Source of the DNA: RGIG4140 sp045632845
Lineage (GTDB): Bacteria > Pseudomonadota > Alphaproteobacteria > CAAHEQ01 > UBA3637
Direction: 5' to 3'
NCBI GenBank assembly: GCA_045632845.1
Contig: JAZQXL010000021.1
Coordinates: 1-50,467, forward strand
Length of the DNA: 50,467 nt
This document shows, piece by piece, positions 23,078-31,550 of this stretch. Within the stretch, counting starts at the first letter, position 1. Each line of letters starts with the position of its first letter. The notes beneath the pieces are model-generated. The model was given only the letters and a program-made list of their open reading frames with translations, was not told the origin of the DNA and did not search any database. Position numbers and translations under genes: made by a program.

Positions 23078-23992
23078 TTATTTTTGCAAAAGCCTTTTAA
23101 TGCCAAGGTAAGCACTTGCTATCAAAAAAGGGAGGATAAAGTATATCACACGGTAAAGTGCAAAGGCTGCTAGAATCATTCCTTTTTGAGCGGCTTGGTG
23201 GGGAAAAAGCACAATAAATAAGCTTTCCAAAACGCCAATGCCTGCTGGTACTTGCGAAAGGTATGATAAAACCATTGCGGTTGTAAAGATGATGAATACT
23301 TTGATAAAGTTTACATCAATAAAGTGCTCTAAAAACACATAAAAAACCAGGAACATAGTGATAAAATCAAATAATCCAACAAAAAGTCCTAAAATTGTTT
23401 GGTTGATTGTTGGGGCTTTTAATGTGATTTTTTTTAACCAGATAGAACGCTTTTTTTTAACAATTTCTTCAAAATAAAACCAAAATCCTGCAATGATTAA
23501 AAAAGCGCTTAAATACAATAAAGATAAGTAATGATAGCTTTTGAGTGTGTTGTCGATGGTTTCTAAAAATACAGCCAAAACAAAGGCAAAAGCAAGTCCT
23601 AACAAAATGGTTAACGTTTCAAACGAAATGAGAAGGAATATTTGTTTTTTTGAAAATCCAAGAGGTTTTAAAAATAAATATCTGATGGTTCCGCCTGAGG
23701 CATAGATGTGTCCTGCTAAGTTGCTGATGGCAAAGCTCACGCTTGACATGGGAAGGATTTTTTGATAAGGCACTTTTTTTTGAATATATGAAAGGCCAAG
23801 TAAATCATATCCTGATAAAATCAAAAAATTAGCCAGTGTGATTAAAATCCCGCTTGTAATTAAAAAAAAGGGGGTTGATAAAATAATCTCAATAAGGTTT
23901 TTAAGCCCAACAAGATCCACCTCTTTTTTGATCAGCCAAACAGCTGAGAGAAAGAAAATAAAACCAATGAATTTGATAAGTTTGTCAAACAT
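23078..23992 (-). CDS. lysylphosphatidylglycerol synthase-type TM protein (YbhN/UPF0104 family)
   Basis: An integral membrane protein of 304 aa with about eight hydrophobic segments and no soluble transferase domain. Family signatures are SFAISNLAGHIYASGGTIRY in the middle, LSQVPAGIGVLESLF, and LYRVIYFILPFLIA near the end. These correspond to the flippase half of MprF-like proteins and to YbhN. The proposed role is lipid or lipid-linked substrate flipping; the substrate is unknown. Its ATG lies 2 bp after the aaxA stop, so it is cotranscribed with the porin. Confidence 0.88.
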   Translation of the reverse strand: MFDKLIKFIGFIFFLSAVWLIKKEVDLVGLKNLIEIILSTPFFLITSGILITLANFLILSGYDLLGLSYIQKKVPYQKILPMSSVSFAISNLAGHIYASGGTIRYLFLKPLGFSKKQIFLLISFETLTILLGLAFAFVLAVFLETIDNTLKSYHYLSLLYLSAFLIIAGFWFYFEEIVKKKRSIWLKKITLKAPTINQTILGLFVGLFDFITMFLVFYVFLEHFIDVNFIKVFIIFTTAMVLSYLSQVPAGIGVLESLFIVLFPHQAAQKGMILAAFALYRVIYFILPFLIASAYLGIKRLLQK

Positions 23993-23994
23993 AG

Positions 23995-25314
23995 CTAGAA
24001 CATAAATGTGGCACGGATGGAAGCAACTGTTGCTGTATTTGATTTTTCATTGAGGGCAGGATTGATGTAAAATTGAACATCAGGAGTTATGGTCACAAAA
24101 GAGGATATTCCCCAAGCCCAATAAGCTTCAATCACACTTTCTGTAGAGCGGTTTTGTTCTTCAAAATAAGATTTGTTGATTTTGTTGATAGCGGCTGCAA
24201 GACCAATTTGGTCCAATTCGTTTCGATTTAGCGGGTTGTTGTATACACCACCTAATACATAAGATTGGTTAAATCCATTGATGCCTTTGCTCACACCGTT
24301 GGCTCTGCCAAAAAGGGCGAATTTTTTGCCAATGTTTTGTTGAATGTTAAAACTCCAACCTTTTGCCTCTCCTTCTTGATCGGGAACACTTGGTTGGTGA
24401 TACAGTAAAAGGCTGAGTTGTAAATCTCCCAAAGGTGTTGTTGGGGAAAGGGTAGCACTGATAAAGGGTGTGTATTTTTTATCCTTAAAGTGAGAAGAGG
24501 CAAGTCGATCTCCTGAAACATTGGTTGCGTCTTGAAGCCCAGCTGACAAACTGATTAAACTGTTAGGTGTTACAGTTACATATCCGCCAAGTCCTGCTGA
24601 AGGATAAAGGCTTGTTAAGTTTTGCGAGAGTGCTTCATTGACAAAGTTAATTTGTTGGTTTGAGTTGTATGTTGTCCCATCAAAATTATAAAGAGGGAAC
24701 TGGCCCAATGTTACACTTAGGCAGTTCATTTTGCCTGCAAATTGATGGGTATATGAGAGTTGATCAAAATAATTTGATTTTTGAGTATAATCGTTTAATC
24801 CATTTGCAATGCCAATGTTATTGCCTAAAATAGAGGCGTTTTGGTTCCAATATCTAACCACTGTGTAAGCTGCTTGAATGGACCCCGCACCAAAGGTGGA
24901 AGAATTGAATAAATCCCAGTTCATAGACCCGTAATATTGTGTCTGCCAAGGAGTAATGTGGCCATTTGGGGCTCCTCTTTGTCCTAAAATTGAAGCATCT
25001 ATGGTATAAGAAATGCCCGTTACATTTGTGAATTCTTGTTTTGCTTTAATATAATCATGGGGCCATGTGTTGGCTTCTGATTTGTGTTTTTTTAATAAAG
25101 ATTTACTTTGTGCTTGGCGAAAAGAAACGGATTTTGCAAGGGTATTGATGTGCCTTTTTTCTTTTTGTGCCAAGGATTGATAGGTTTCTTGCCTATCTTC
25201 TGTTGCAGCTAATGGGGAAATTTCAGCTGTTTCAATCAAAAAACTTTGTGCGTTGGCATTGCATAGTTGCAAAAAAGTGAGTAGGGCTGTGGTTAAAAAT
25301 AAATTTTTTTTCAT
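23995..25314 (-). CDS. aaxA: OprB-family outer-membrane porin, AaxA-like
   Basis: The start is set at MKKNLF, with AGGAG just before it; the longer ORF adds a 21-residue non-signal tail. The signal peptide ends LCNANA, and 439 aa are encoded. Motifs include GQRGAPNGHITPWQTQ, LGQFPLYNFDGTTYNSNQQ, LLYHQPSVPDQ, FGRANG, QSYVLGGVYNNPLNRNELDQIG, and a beta-strand C-terminus ending in Phe. These match the OprB-type carbohydrate-selective porin family and, as I recall it, chlamydial AaxA, which raises arginine uptake across the outer membrane. It has the same strand and relative order (A, B, C) as in Chlamydia, although three genes intervene before aaxB. A TTGACA about 65 bp upstream has no good -10, which could mean activator-dependent expression. 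Confidence 0.85.
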   Translation of the reverse strand: MKKNLFLTTALLTFLQLCNANAQSFLIETAEISPLAATEDRQETYQSLAQKEKRHINTLAKSVSFRQAQSKSLLKKHKSEANTWPHDYIKAKQEFTNVTGISYTIDASILGQRGAPNGHITPWQTQYYGSMNWDLFNSSTFGAGSIQAAYTVVRYWNQNASILGNNIGIANGLNDYTQKSNYFDQLSYTHQFAGKMNCLSVTLGQFPLYNFDGTTYNSNQQINFVNEALSQNLTSLYPSAGLGGYVTVTPNSLISLSAGLQDATNVSGDRLASSHFKDKKYTPFISATLSPTTPLGDLQLSLLLYHQPSVPDQEGEAKGWSFNIQQNIGKKFALFGRANGVSKGINGFNQSYVLGGVYNNPLNRNELDQIGLAAAINKINKSYFEEQNRSTESVIEAYWAWGISSFVTITPDVQFYINPALNEKSNTATVASIRATFMF

Positions 25315-25459
25315 TTTATACTCCTGTTTTTGTGATAAAAAACAAATGTATTTGTTGAAAAAGAAATGCAATGTCAACTAAAGTGTTGTTTTTTATAAAA
25401 GATGAGCTGTTTTTTGAATTTAATTAAATCATTAAAATTCAAAAACTTAAAAAAAATAT

Positions 25460-25488
25460 TTGACGCCCTAATTTTTGTTGAGTATAAT
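25460..25488 (+). promoter_or_regulatory. consensus promoter of the 1074-aa ankyrin protein
   Basis: TTGACG (25460-25465), a 17-bp spacer and TATAAT (25483-25488). Confidence 0.88.
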
Positions 25489-25555
25489 ATAATTAATAGA
25501 TTGTGTTTTGTTTAAAAATTAAGCAAAATCAAAAGTTTTTTTAAAGGAGGATAAT

Positions 25556-28500
25556 ATGGATTATGATGTGTTGTCAGAAAATTTGAACGGGATTTTATTA
25601 AATTGTGGTTTTATTTATCCTGTTGAAGCTCGTCCTGCGATTATCAATAAAGATAATTTGGGTTGTGAGGATACTGATTTTGGCGATAATAAGGTTGAAG
25701 ATTTTCAAAAAAGAAGAAAGGGTTCTGCTGGTTTTTATTTGAAAAAATGGTCTGATTTGACTGTTTCTGAACGAAAACACTTGATGGATTATTTGTCTAG
25801 AGTAGGTAGGGACAATGCTGAAAAAGCATTGGCTGTTGATTTGCTTTTATACACAATGGGAGCTCCTGGATATGCAAATTTAAAGTCACCTGCAGAGTTG
25901 AATGATAGTTGGGATACGTATCATTCTGAAAGCAACGATGTTGGTTATGATGACGCTTTTGGTAGTTTAAGAGTGCAGGTTAATCTTGAGCATCAAAATG
26001 ATGCGAATAGCCAGAATAAAAATGGATGGACAGTGTTAATGGATGCCATTCAAAAAAGAGATAATGAGAGAGTTAAAGACTTAATTACCCGTGGTGCTAA
26101 TATTCATGCTGAAACAAAAGCTATGTATGTTTTAAATAGCAATGGTACTGGTTTTGAAACATCTTATGATGTGAACGTTGCTGCAACGTTAACTCCTTTG
26201 ATTGCAGCTGTTCAGTTGGGTAATTTAGACGCTGTTAAAATGCTTATTGAAGCAGGTGTTGATCTTAATCAAAAAGATTCTTTGGGTAAAACGGCTTTTG
26301 ATCGGATTGATGAACGTATTCAAAACACAACGGATGAAGGTTTGAAAAACAACTTTATTGCTATCAAAGAGTTGTTGCAAGGTAATACAAGAGAAGATAA
26401 TTTGTTTGAAGCAATCATGGCTGGGGATTATTCTCGCGTCGATACGTTGATTGGTTCTGGTGCAAATGTGAATGAAGAAACATCTGAAAAATATGATGTT
26501 GCAGATGGTAAATTTGTTGTAGATAAAAATGGTACAACATTAACACCATTGATTTTGGCTGCACGTTGCGGAGATGCTGTGATTGTTGAAAAACTTCTCC
26601 AAGCTAAAGCTGCTGTGGGGCAGAAAGATTCAATGGGGTGGACGGCTCTTAATTGGGTTAATTATCGACTAGAAAGTGAAACAAATCCAGAACTTATAGT
26701 GTCCTTTTCAAAGATTAAAAAACTTTTAGAAGATGCTCAAAGTCGTGGGGGAAGTGGTCGTGGGACTGATGAACCTAAGCCAGTTTCAAATATTCATGAT
26801 AAAGTGCTTAGTTTCCTTAAGGCATTGGAGGATGGTCAAAAAGATACTGCTCTTGAAATTTTAAATCAATACCAAGATAATCCTGAATTTTTGAATTGGA
26901 AAGACGAAGAAGGTAATCCTTTATGGGGTCATGTGATTGATAGTGGTGATATGGCGGTTTCAAAAGCATTCTTTTCTTCAGCTGTGGATTTGAATGTTAA
27001 AGACACTTTGGGTCAAACTCCTATGCATTATGTTTTAAGATATGGATATCCAGAGTTGCTTCCTATTGTGTTAGAAAAGGGGCTTGATATCAATGCAGTT
27101 GACAATGAGGGTCAAACGCCTTTACATTTGATTTGGAAGGGTGAAACTTCTATAGAAACAATTAAAGCCTTTATCGATGAAGGTTCAGAAGTAAATCCAA
27201 AGGACAAAGAGGGTTATACCCCATTGGATTTGGTATATGCTGAATTGAATAATCTTGTATCAGAACCTGAGGGTATTTCACAAGCTGATTTAGTTAAATA
27301 TAAGTCATATATCGATGTTTTATTGAAATATGGTGCTCAAAATGCAGAGATTCAATTGAGTATAGAAGCTCAAAAAGCACTTGAATCACTTGAACCACAA
27401 CCAGAAGATGAAAAACCAACACTTGAAGAGTTTTTCACAGAGTTGCGTAAAGCTGAAATCAATCATGAAGCTGTCAATGCTCTTTTAGAAAAAGGCGCTG
27501 TAGCGTATATCAATGAAACAGACCCTATAAAAGAAGGCCCAACCAGTGGGTATACTCCATTGGCTATTGCGGTTATTCGTGGGGATGTTCAATTGGTTCA
27601 AACTGTTATTTCAAAAGGGGCCGATGTTAACAAAAAATCTAATGATCAGGCCCCATTACAGTTAGCTCTTCAACAATTAGAAGAAGCTAAAAAAACAGAA
27701 GATGCTGCAAAAATTAAGGCAGCTGAAGAGATTGTTAAAGCATTAAAAGAGGCTGGTGCTAAAGAAGAGGAAAAGAAACCTGAAGTACAAGTTGTTGAAG
27801 TTGATTCATTAAAACGAACTGAAGGTGAATCTTTAGCTGATTGGTATGCAAGAGTTGCTGCCTACTGGGGTGAGGAAGAAGTAAAACTTAGAACGCAAAT
27901 TGAAACAGAACAAGCTGCTGATAAGAAAAAACTCTTTTCACTTCAAGCAGATTATCATAAGAAATTGGCTGAGTTGTATACTAATCTTCATGAAAAAGAA
28001 GATGAATTGGCTAAAGAAACAGATCCTCAAAAGAAAAAGAAGTTGTTGACAGAGTTGACTCGTCTTTCAAGTTCTTTGTTAGAGGGGGTTCCAAGTTATT
28101 ACAAAACATTTCATGCAGATGCATTGGCAGATAGTAAACATCCTTTGTATATTCAAATGACTAGTCAAACTGCTGAAATTCAAAAAGCCTCTAATGCTTA
28201 TCAAAAAGAGTTATTAGCTTTAAATCAAAAAAAGGAAAGACCAGGCAATGGAGGAGATCGGCCAGATGGTGGACAAGATGGCCCAGGTGGGTCTGGTTTT
28301 CAAGAACCTGAAGTTGATGTGGGTACCCCACCAACAACACCAACAACACCAACAACACCAACAAACACAACAGGTGTAACGCCAGCCCTTGTTGATTCAG
28401 TTGCTCAAGCAAAACATGATGGCGCGCAAGAAAAAAGTTGGTGGGAACGCAATCAAGAATGGATTTGGTGGACTTTAGGTATTGTTGTTATGGCAGTTCT

Positions 28501-28780
28501 TGGCTATTTTGGGTTTAAAGATGGTGGTTGGTTTAATAAGAAAAAGAAAAAAACAACTACGGCTGCCCCTAATACAAATGAGAACACAAACACAAATACC
28601 AATGAAGGAACAGGCAATACCAATACAGACACAAATACAGGTAATACGGATACCAATACTGGTAATACGAATACTGGTACAAGCAATGATACATTGTCAA
28701 GCAGTGGTAGATTGTATTCTTCACAAGAAGTTAACGATGCTATTGCAGCAAATGCGCACAACATTGCAAATGGAAGATAA
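25556..28780 (+). CDS. ankyrin/coiled-coil protein with C-terminal membrane anchor, 1074 aa
   Basis: No signal peptide is visible. Residues 1-150 are unrecognised. At about 157-276 and 282-396 there are two copies of an ankyrin module with an inserted loop. Further ankyrin repeats are at about 420-600 and 640-755, then a Glu/Lys coiled coil (770-925). Next come a Gly-rich and Pro/Thr-repeat linker (925-955), an aromatic belt (WWERNQEWIWW) leading into one TM helix (about 969-987), a Lys cluster and an 80-residue Asn/Thr-repeat tail. The positive cluster after the TM suggests a cytoplasmic tail, which is hard to square with a cytoplasmic N-domain lacking a signal. The ribosome site AAAGGAGG and promoter are both strong. 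Confidence 0.88.
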   Translation: MDYDVLSENLNGILLNCGFIYPVEARPAIINKDNLGCEDTDFGDNKVEDFQKRRKGSAGFYLKKWSDLTVSERKHLMDYLSRVGRDNAEKALAVDLLLYTMGAPGYANLKSPAELNDSWDTYHSESNDVGYDDAFGSLRVQVNLEHQNDANSQNKNGWTVLMDAIQKRDNERVKDLITRGANIHAETKAMYVLNSNGTGFETSYDVNVAATLTPLIAAVQLGNLDAVKMLIEAGVDLNQKDSLGKTAFDRIDERIQNTTDEGLKNNFIAIKELLQGNTREDNLFEAIMAGDYSRVDTLIGSGANVNEETSEKYDVADGKFVVDKNGTTLTPLILAARCGDAVIVEKLLQAKAAVGQKDSMGWTALNWVNYRLESETNPELIVSFSKIKKLLEDAQSRGGSGRGTDEPKPVSNIHDKVLSFLKALEDGQKDTALEILNQYQDNPEFLNWKDEEGNPLWGHVIDSGDMAVSKAFFSSAVDLNVKDTLGQTPMHYVLRYGYPELLPIVLEKGLDINAVDNEGQTPLHLIWKGETSIETIKAFIDEGSEVNPKDKEGYTPLDLVYAELNNLVSEPEGISQADLVKYKSYIDVLLKYGAQNAEIQLSIEAQKALESLEPQPEDEKPTLEEFFTELRKAEINHEAVNALLEKGAVAYINETDPIKEGPTSGYTPLAIAVIRGDVQLVQTVISKGADVNKKSNDQAPLQLALQQLEEAKKTEDAAKIKAAEEIVKALKEAGAKEEEKKPEVQVVEVDSLKRTEGESLADWYARVAAYWGEEEVKLRTQIETEQAADKKKLFSLQADYHKKLAELYTNLHEKEDELAKETDPQKKKKLLTELTRLSSSLLEGVPSYYKTFHADALADSKHPLYIQMTSQTAEIQKASNAYQKELLALNQKKERPGNGGDRPDGGQDGPGGSGFQEPEVDVGTPPTTPTTPTTPTNTTGVTPALVDSVAQAKHDGAQEKSWWERNQEWIWWTLGIVVMAVLGYFGFKDGGWFNKKKKKTTTAAPNTNENTNTNTNEGTGNTNTDTNTGNTDTNTGNTNTGTSNDTLSSSGRLYSSQEVNDAIAANAHNIANGR
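28328..28372 (+). repeat. Pro/Thr-coding 9-bp repeat
   Basis: At least three copies of CCAACAACA in a row encode a flexible PTT linker before the TM helix. A second, looser Asn/Thr-coding repeat (ACAAAT/AATACT units) lies at about 28575-28692. Such tracts can change length by slippage in frame. Confidence 0.75.
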
Positions 28781-28793
28781 TATTTTATTTGCT

Positions 28794-28832
28794 AAAAAAC
28801 TCCCTAAGTTAAATGCTTGGGGAGTTTTTTTT
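28794..28832 (+). terminator. intrinsic terminator of the 1074-aa gene
   Basis: AACTCCCTAAG pairs with CTTGGGGAGTT (11 bp, one G-T) around a 7-nt loop, then eight T. Nothing notable is seen in the following 130 bp before tpiA. Confidence 0.9.
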
Positions 28833-28962
28833 AGATTATTCTTGAAATGAAAATAAATTCGTGCTAATCTTTCAAAAAGTTAGTAAGTAAAAAAATGATT
28901 TTATATAAAATACATATACTTATTTTTGTTTTTTTTATTTTAATGCCATTTTAGGAGGTTTT

Positions 28963-29718
28963 ATGAGAAGAAAATTAATTGCTGGTAACTGGAAAATGAA
29001 CCAAACAAAAAAAGAAGGACTTGCGCTTGCAAAATCTGTTTTTGAAGCTGTTGCAGCACAAAAAGGGGATTTTGATGTTCTTGTTTGTCCACCCATGAGT
29101 TTGTTGGGGTTAATTGCTGAGTTGCCTCACGATGGTGTTGCATTGGGTTCTCAAGATGTTTCTTTGGCTCCAAAAGATTTTGGTGCTTATACAGGTGATG
29201 TTTCTGCTGCTCAAGTGGTTGACTTGGGTGCAGCTTATGCAATTGTTGGTCACTCAGAAAGACGTGCAATGCGTCATGAAACGGATCTTGTTGTACGTGA
29301 AAAAGCGGTTAATGCTATTTCAAAAGGTCTTATCCCAGTGATTTGTGTGGGGGAAACTTTGGAAGAAAGAGAATCAGGTCAAGCTTTAGAAGTTGTTTGC
29401 CGTCAAGTTAGAGAATCTGTTCCATCAACAGCAACAGGTGAAAATACTGTAATTGCATATGAACCTGTTTGGGCAATTGGTACAGGAAAAGTTCCTTCAT
29501 TGGCTGATGTTGAAGAAATGCACACAGCAATTCGTGCTGAAGTTGCTTCCTTGCTAGGGGGAGAAGTTGCACAAAAAATGCGTTTATTATATGGTGGTTC
29601 AGTCAAACCAAGCAATGCAAATGAGTTGTTGAATGCTCAAAACGTTGATGGGGCCCTCATTGGTGGAGCTAGTTTGAAAGTTGAAGATTTTTGGGGAATC
29701 ATTCAAACTCAACTTTAA
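28963..29718 (+). CDS. tpiA: triosephosphate isomerase
   Basis: Interconverts dihydroxyacetone phosphate and glyceraldehyde 3-phosphate in glycolysis/gluconeogenesis. The catalytic elements are all present: Lys in AGNWKMN, His in AIVGHSERR, Glu in IAYEPVWAIGTGK, plus the phosphate-binding LLYGGSVKPSNA and DGALIGGASL. Its 251 aa is the standard length. The ribosome site is TAGGAGG. No other glycolytic gene is nearby, so it is a lone housekeeping gene between accessory genes. Confidence 0.98.
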   Translation: MRRKLIAGNWKMNQTKKEGLALAKSVFEAVAAQKGDFDVLVCPPMSLLGLIAELPHDGVALGSQDVSLAPKDFGAYTGDVSAAQVVDLGAAYAIVGHSERRAMRHETDLVVREKAVNAISKGLIPVICVGETLEERESGQALEVVCRQVRESVPSTATGENTVIAYEPVWAIGTGKVPSLADVEEMHTAIRAEVASLLGGEVAQKMRLLYGGSVKPSNANELLNAQNVDGALIGGASLKVEDFWGIIQTQL

Positions 29719-29734
29719 TTTGTCGGAGATTTAA

Positions 29735-30310
29735 ATGAAAAAGGCGTTTACCACACTTTTTGCTTTAATCGCTATTATTTGCTATTCTTTGAAATGTCAA
29801 GCTTCAGATATAGTTTCACGGCAGGCTTCTGCTTGTTTGTTAGGCCTTCCACCTGTTGTTTTGATTAGTCAAGATATGCGCGATTTGAATTTTTCAAAAA
29901 GTCCGTTGGTAGACGCCTTTTGGGATTTTGAAACGACTCAAAAGGGGGGAGGGTATACCCACCAATATGAGAATGCATTTTGCAAAGCAAGAATTTCTTT
30001 TTACTCTAATAATCAAGGGCGTTTGAGTAATAATAAAGTTTTAAGAGAGTTGAAAGAAAAAACATCATTTCCTGTTTCGAAACAGCGTAATTTAAAGGTT
30101 GGTCGTGTTAAGTTTTATGGTGTTTATGGTCAAGATGACGATATTTCTAACACATTGATTATGGCTAATTATAAAAACAGTTTTTTAAAAATCAGAACAG
30201 TTTGTTCTGTTTTGCCTCGGTTTTCATCTGAAGAATATGAAAGAAAAATTGATGAAATGACAACAATCTTTGCTGAAGGGCTTGTTGAGGCTTTGAGTTC
30301 TTGTATGTAA
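29735..30310 (+). CDS. secreted protein of unknown function, 191 aa
   Basis: The signal peptide (MKKAFTTLFALIAIICYSLKCQA) is followed by a periplasmic-looking domain with four cysteines (ACLL, AFCKAR, RTVCSV, SSCM) that could form two disulfides. The mixed alpha/beta pattern ends in a helix. Unrecognised. It starts 16 bp after tpiA with a CGGAGA ribosome site, so it may be read from the tpiA transcript. Confidence 0.75.
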   Translation: MKKAFTTLFALIAIICYSLKCQASDIVSRQASACLLGLPPVVLISQDMRDLNFSKSPLVDAFWDFETTQKGGGYTHQYENAFCKARISFYSNNQGRLSNNKVLRELKEKTSFPVSKQRNLKVGRVKFYGVYGQDDDISNTLIMANYKNSFLKIRTVCSVLPRFSSEEYERKIDEMTTIFAEGLVEALSSCM

Positions 30311-30446
30311 GGCAAGAGCTCTTTATTATCAATATGTTGAATTTTAAAGTTTAACCATTGGATTAAGAAATCTTTTTTTTTAATCTATTGTTTTTTTATT
30401 TTAAAAAGGGCTTGCAATTTTGATTTTTTTTGTGCAGTATAGCACT

Positions 30447-31550
30447 ATGAAGAAATCTTATTTTTTTAAACGGTTATTGCTTATTCCAATAACTCTTTTT
30501 GGAATTATGTTTTTGAACTTTTTATTTGTTCAACTGGCTCCAGGAGGACCTGTTGAACAGATGATGATTAAGTTAGAAACAGGTTTTGCTCCAGATGCCA
30601 CGGCACGCATTTCTGGAACGGGGAATCTTGCTGCAAGTGCAGGGGCAAAGTCTTCAACAATGACGGGTTCATATCGTGGGACACAAGGGTTGAAAGATGA
30701 GCTAAGAGCTGAGCTTGAAAAACGCTTTGGTTTTGATAAACCTGCAACAGAGCGTTTTTTCTTGATGATAAAAAATTATTTAACCTTTGATTTTGGAAAA
30801 AGTTTTTATCAAGATAAAAAAGTGATTGACTTGGTATTAGAAAAAATGCCTGTTTCCATTTCCTTGGGTGTTTTTTCAACGATTTTGATTTATTTAATTG
30901 CCATTCCTTTGGGGATTAAGCGTGCTGTTAAAAAAAATACTCTCTTTGATTGGGTGAGTGGTTTTTTCTTAACGATCGGATATGCGGTTCCATCGTTTTT
31001 GTTTGCAATCTTTTTGATTGTTTTATTCGCAGGGGGAGAATATTTTTCTTGGTTTTATTTAAAAGGCCTTGTGAGTGAGAATTTCGATAAATTGACCTTT
31101 TTTGAAAAAATAGTTGATTATTTGCGTCACATCACATTACCTGTTTTATCCATGACAATTGGCGGGTTGGCAAGTCTTTGTTTCTTAACCAGAAATGCGT
31201 TTTTAGATGAACTTGGAAAGCAATATGTTACAACAGCAAGAGCCAAAGGTTTGAGTGAAAATGCCGTTCTTTATAAACATGTGTTTAGAAACGCCATGCT
31301 TATTGTAATTGCAGGTTTTCCTTCCATGTTGATTGGGATGTTATTTACTGGATCTGTTTTAATTGAGGTTATTTTTTCTTTGGATGGATTGGGCCTTTTG
31401 GGGTATGAAGCTGTTCAAAACAGAGATTATCCAGTGATTTTTGGCACATTGTATTTATTTGCGTTGTTGGGCTTGGTGTTAAATTTGGTGAGTGATTTTA
31501 TTTACACATTAATTGATCCACGCATTCATTTTGAAAAGAGGATGTCATAA
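30447..31550 (+). CDS. yejB: peptide ABC transporter permease YejB
   Basis: Inner-membrane subunit of the YejABEF importer for oligopeptides (it takes up microcin C in E. coli). The N-terminal TM is followed by FVQLAPGGPVEQ, a YejB hallmark. The binding-protein-dependent transport domain contains the EAA loop TARAKGLSENAVLYKHVFRNA. There are six TM segments in 367 aa. The ATG chosen at 30447 has no Shine-Dalgarno; a TTG at 30420 with AAAGGG upstream would add nine residues and cannot be excluded. The stop overlaps the yejE start by one base. No yejA binding protein is in the window. Confidence 0.9.
   Translation: MKKSYFFKRLLLIPITLFGIMFLNFLFVQLAPGGPVEQMMIKLETGFAPDATARISGTGNLAASAGAKSSTMTGSYRGTQGLKDELRAELEKRFGFDKPATERFFLMIKNYLTFDFGKSFYQDKKVIDLVLEKMPVSISLGVFSTILIYLIAIPLGIKRAVKKNTLFDWVSGFFLTIGYAVPSFLFAIFLIVLFAGGEYFSWFYLKGLVSENFDKLTFFEKIVDYLRHITLPVLSMTIGGLASLCFLTRNAFLDELGKQYVTTARAKGLSENAVLYKHVFRNAMLIVIAGFPSMLIGMLFTGSVLIEVIFSLDGLGLLGYEAVQNRDYPVIFGTLYLFALLGLVLNLVSDFIYTLIDPRIHFEKRMS

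Noticed and set aside
28482..28850. Overlapping plus-strand ORF at the end of the 1074-aa gene
   Set aside because: It reads the Asn/Thr repeat tract in another frame, giving QIQTQIQ-type low complexity, and has no ribosome site.
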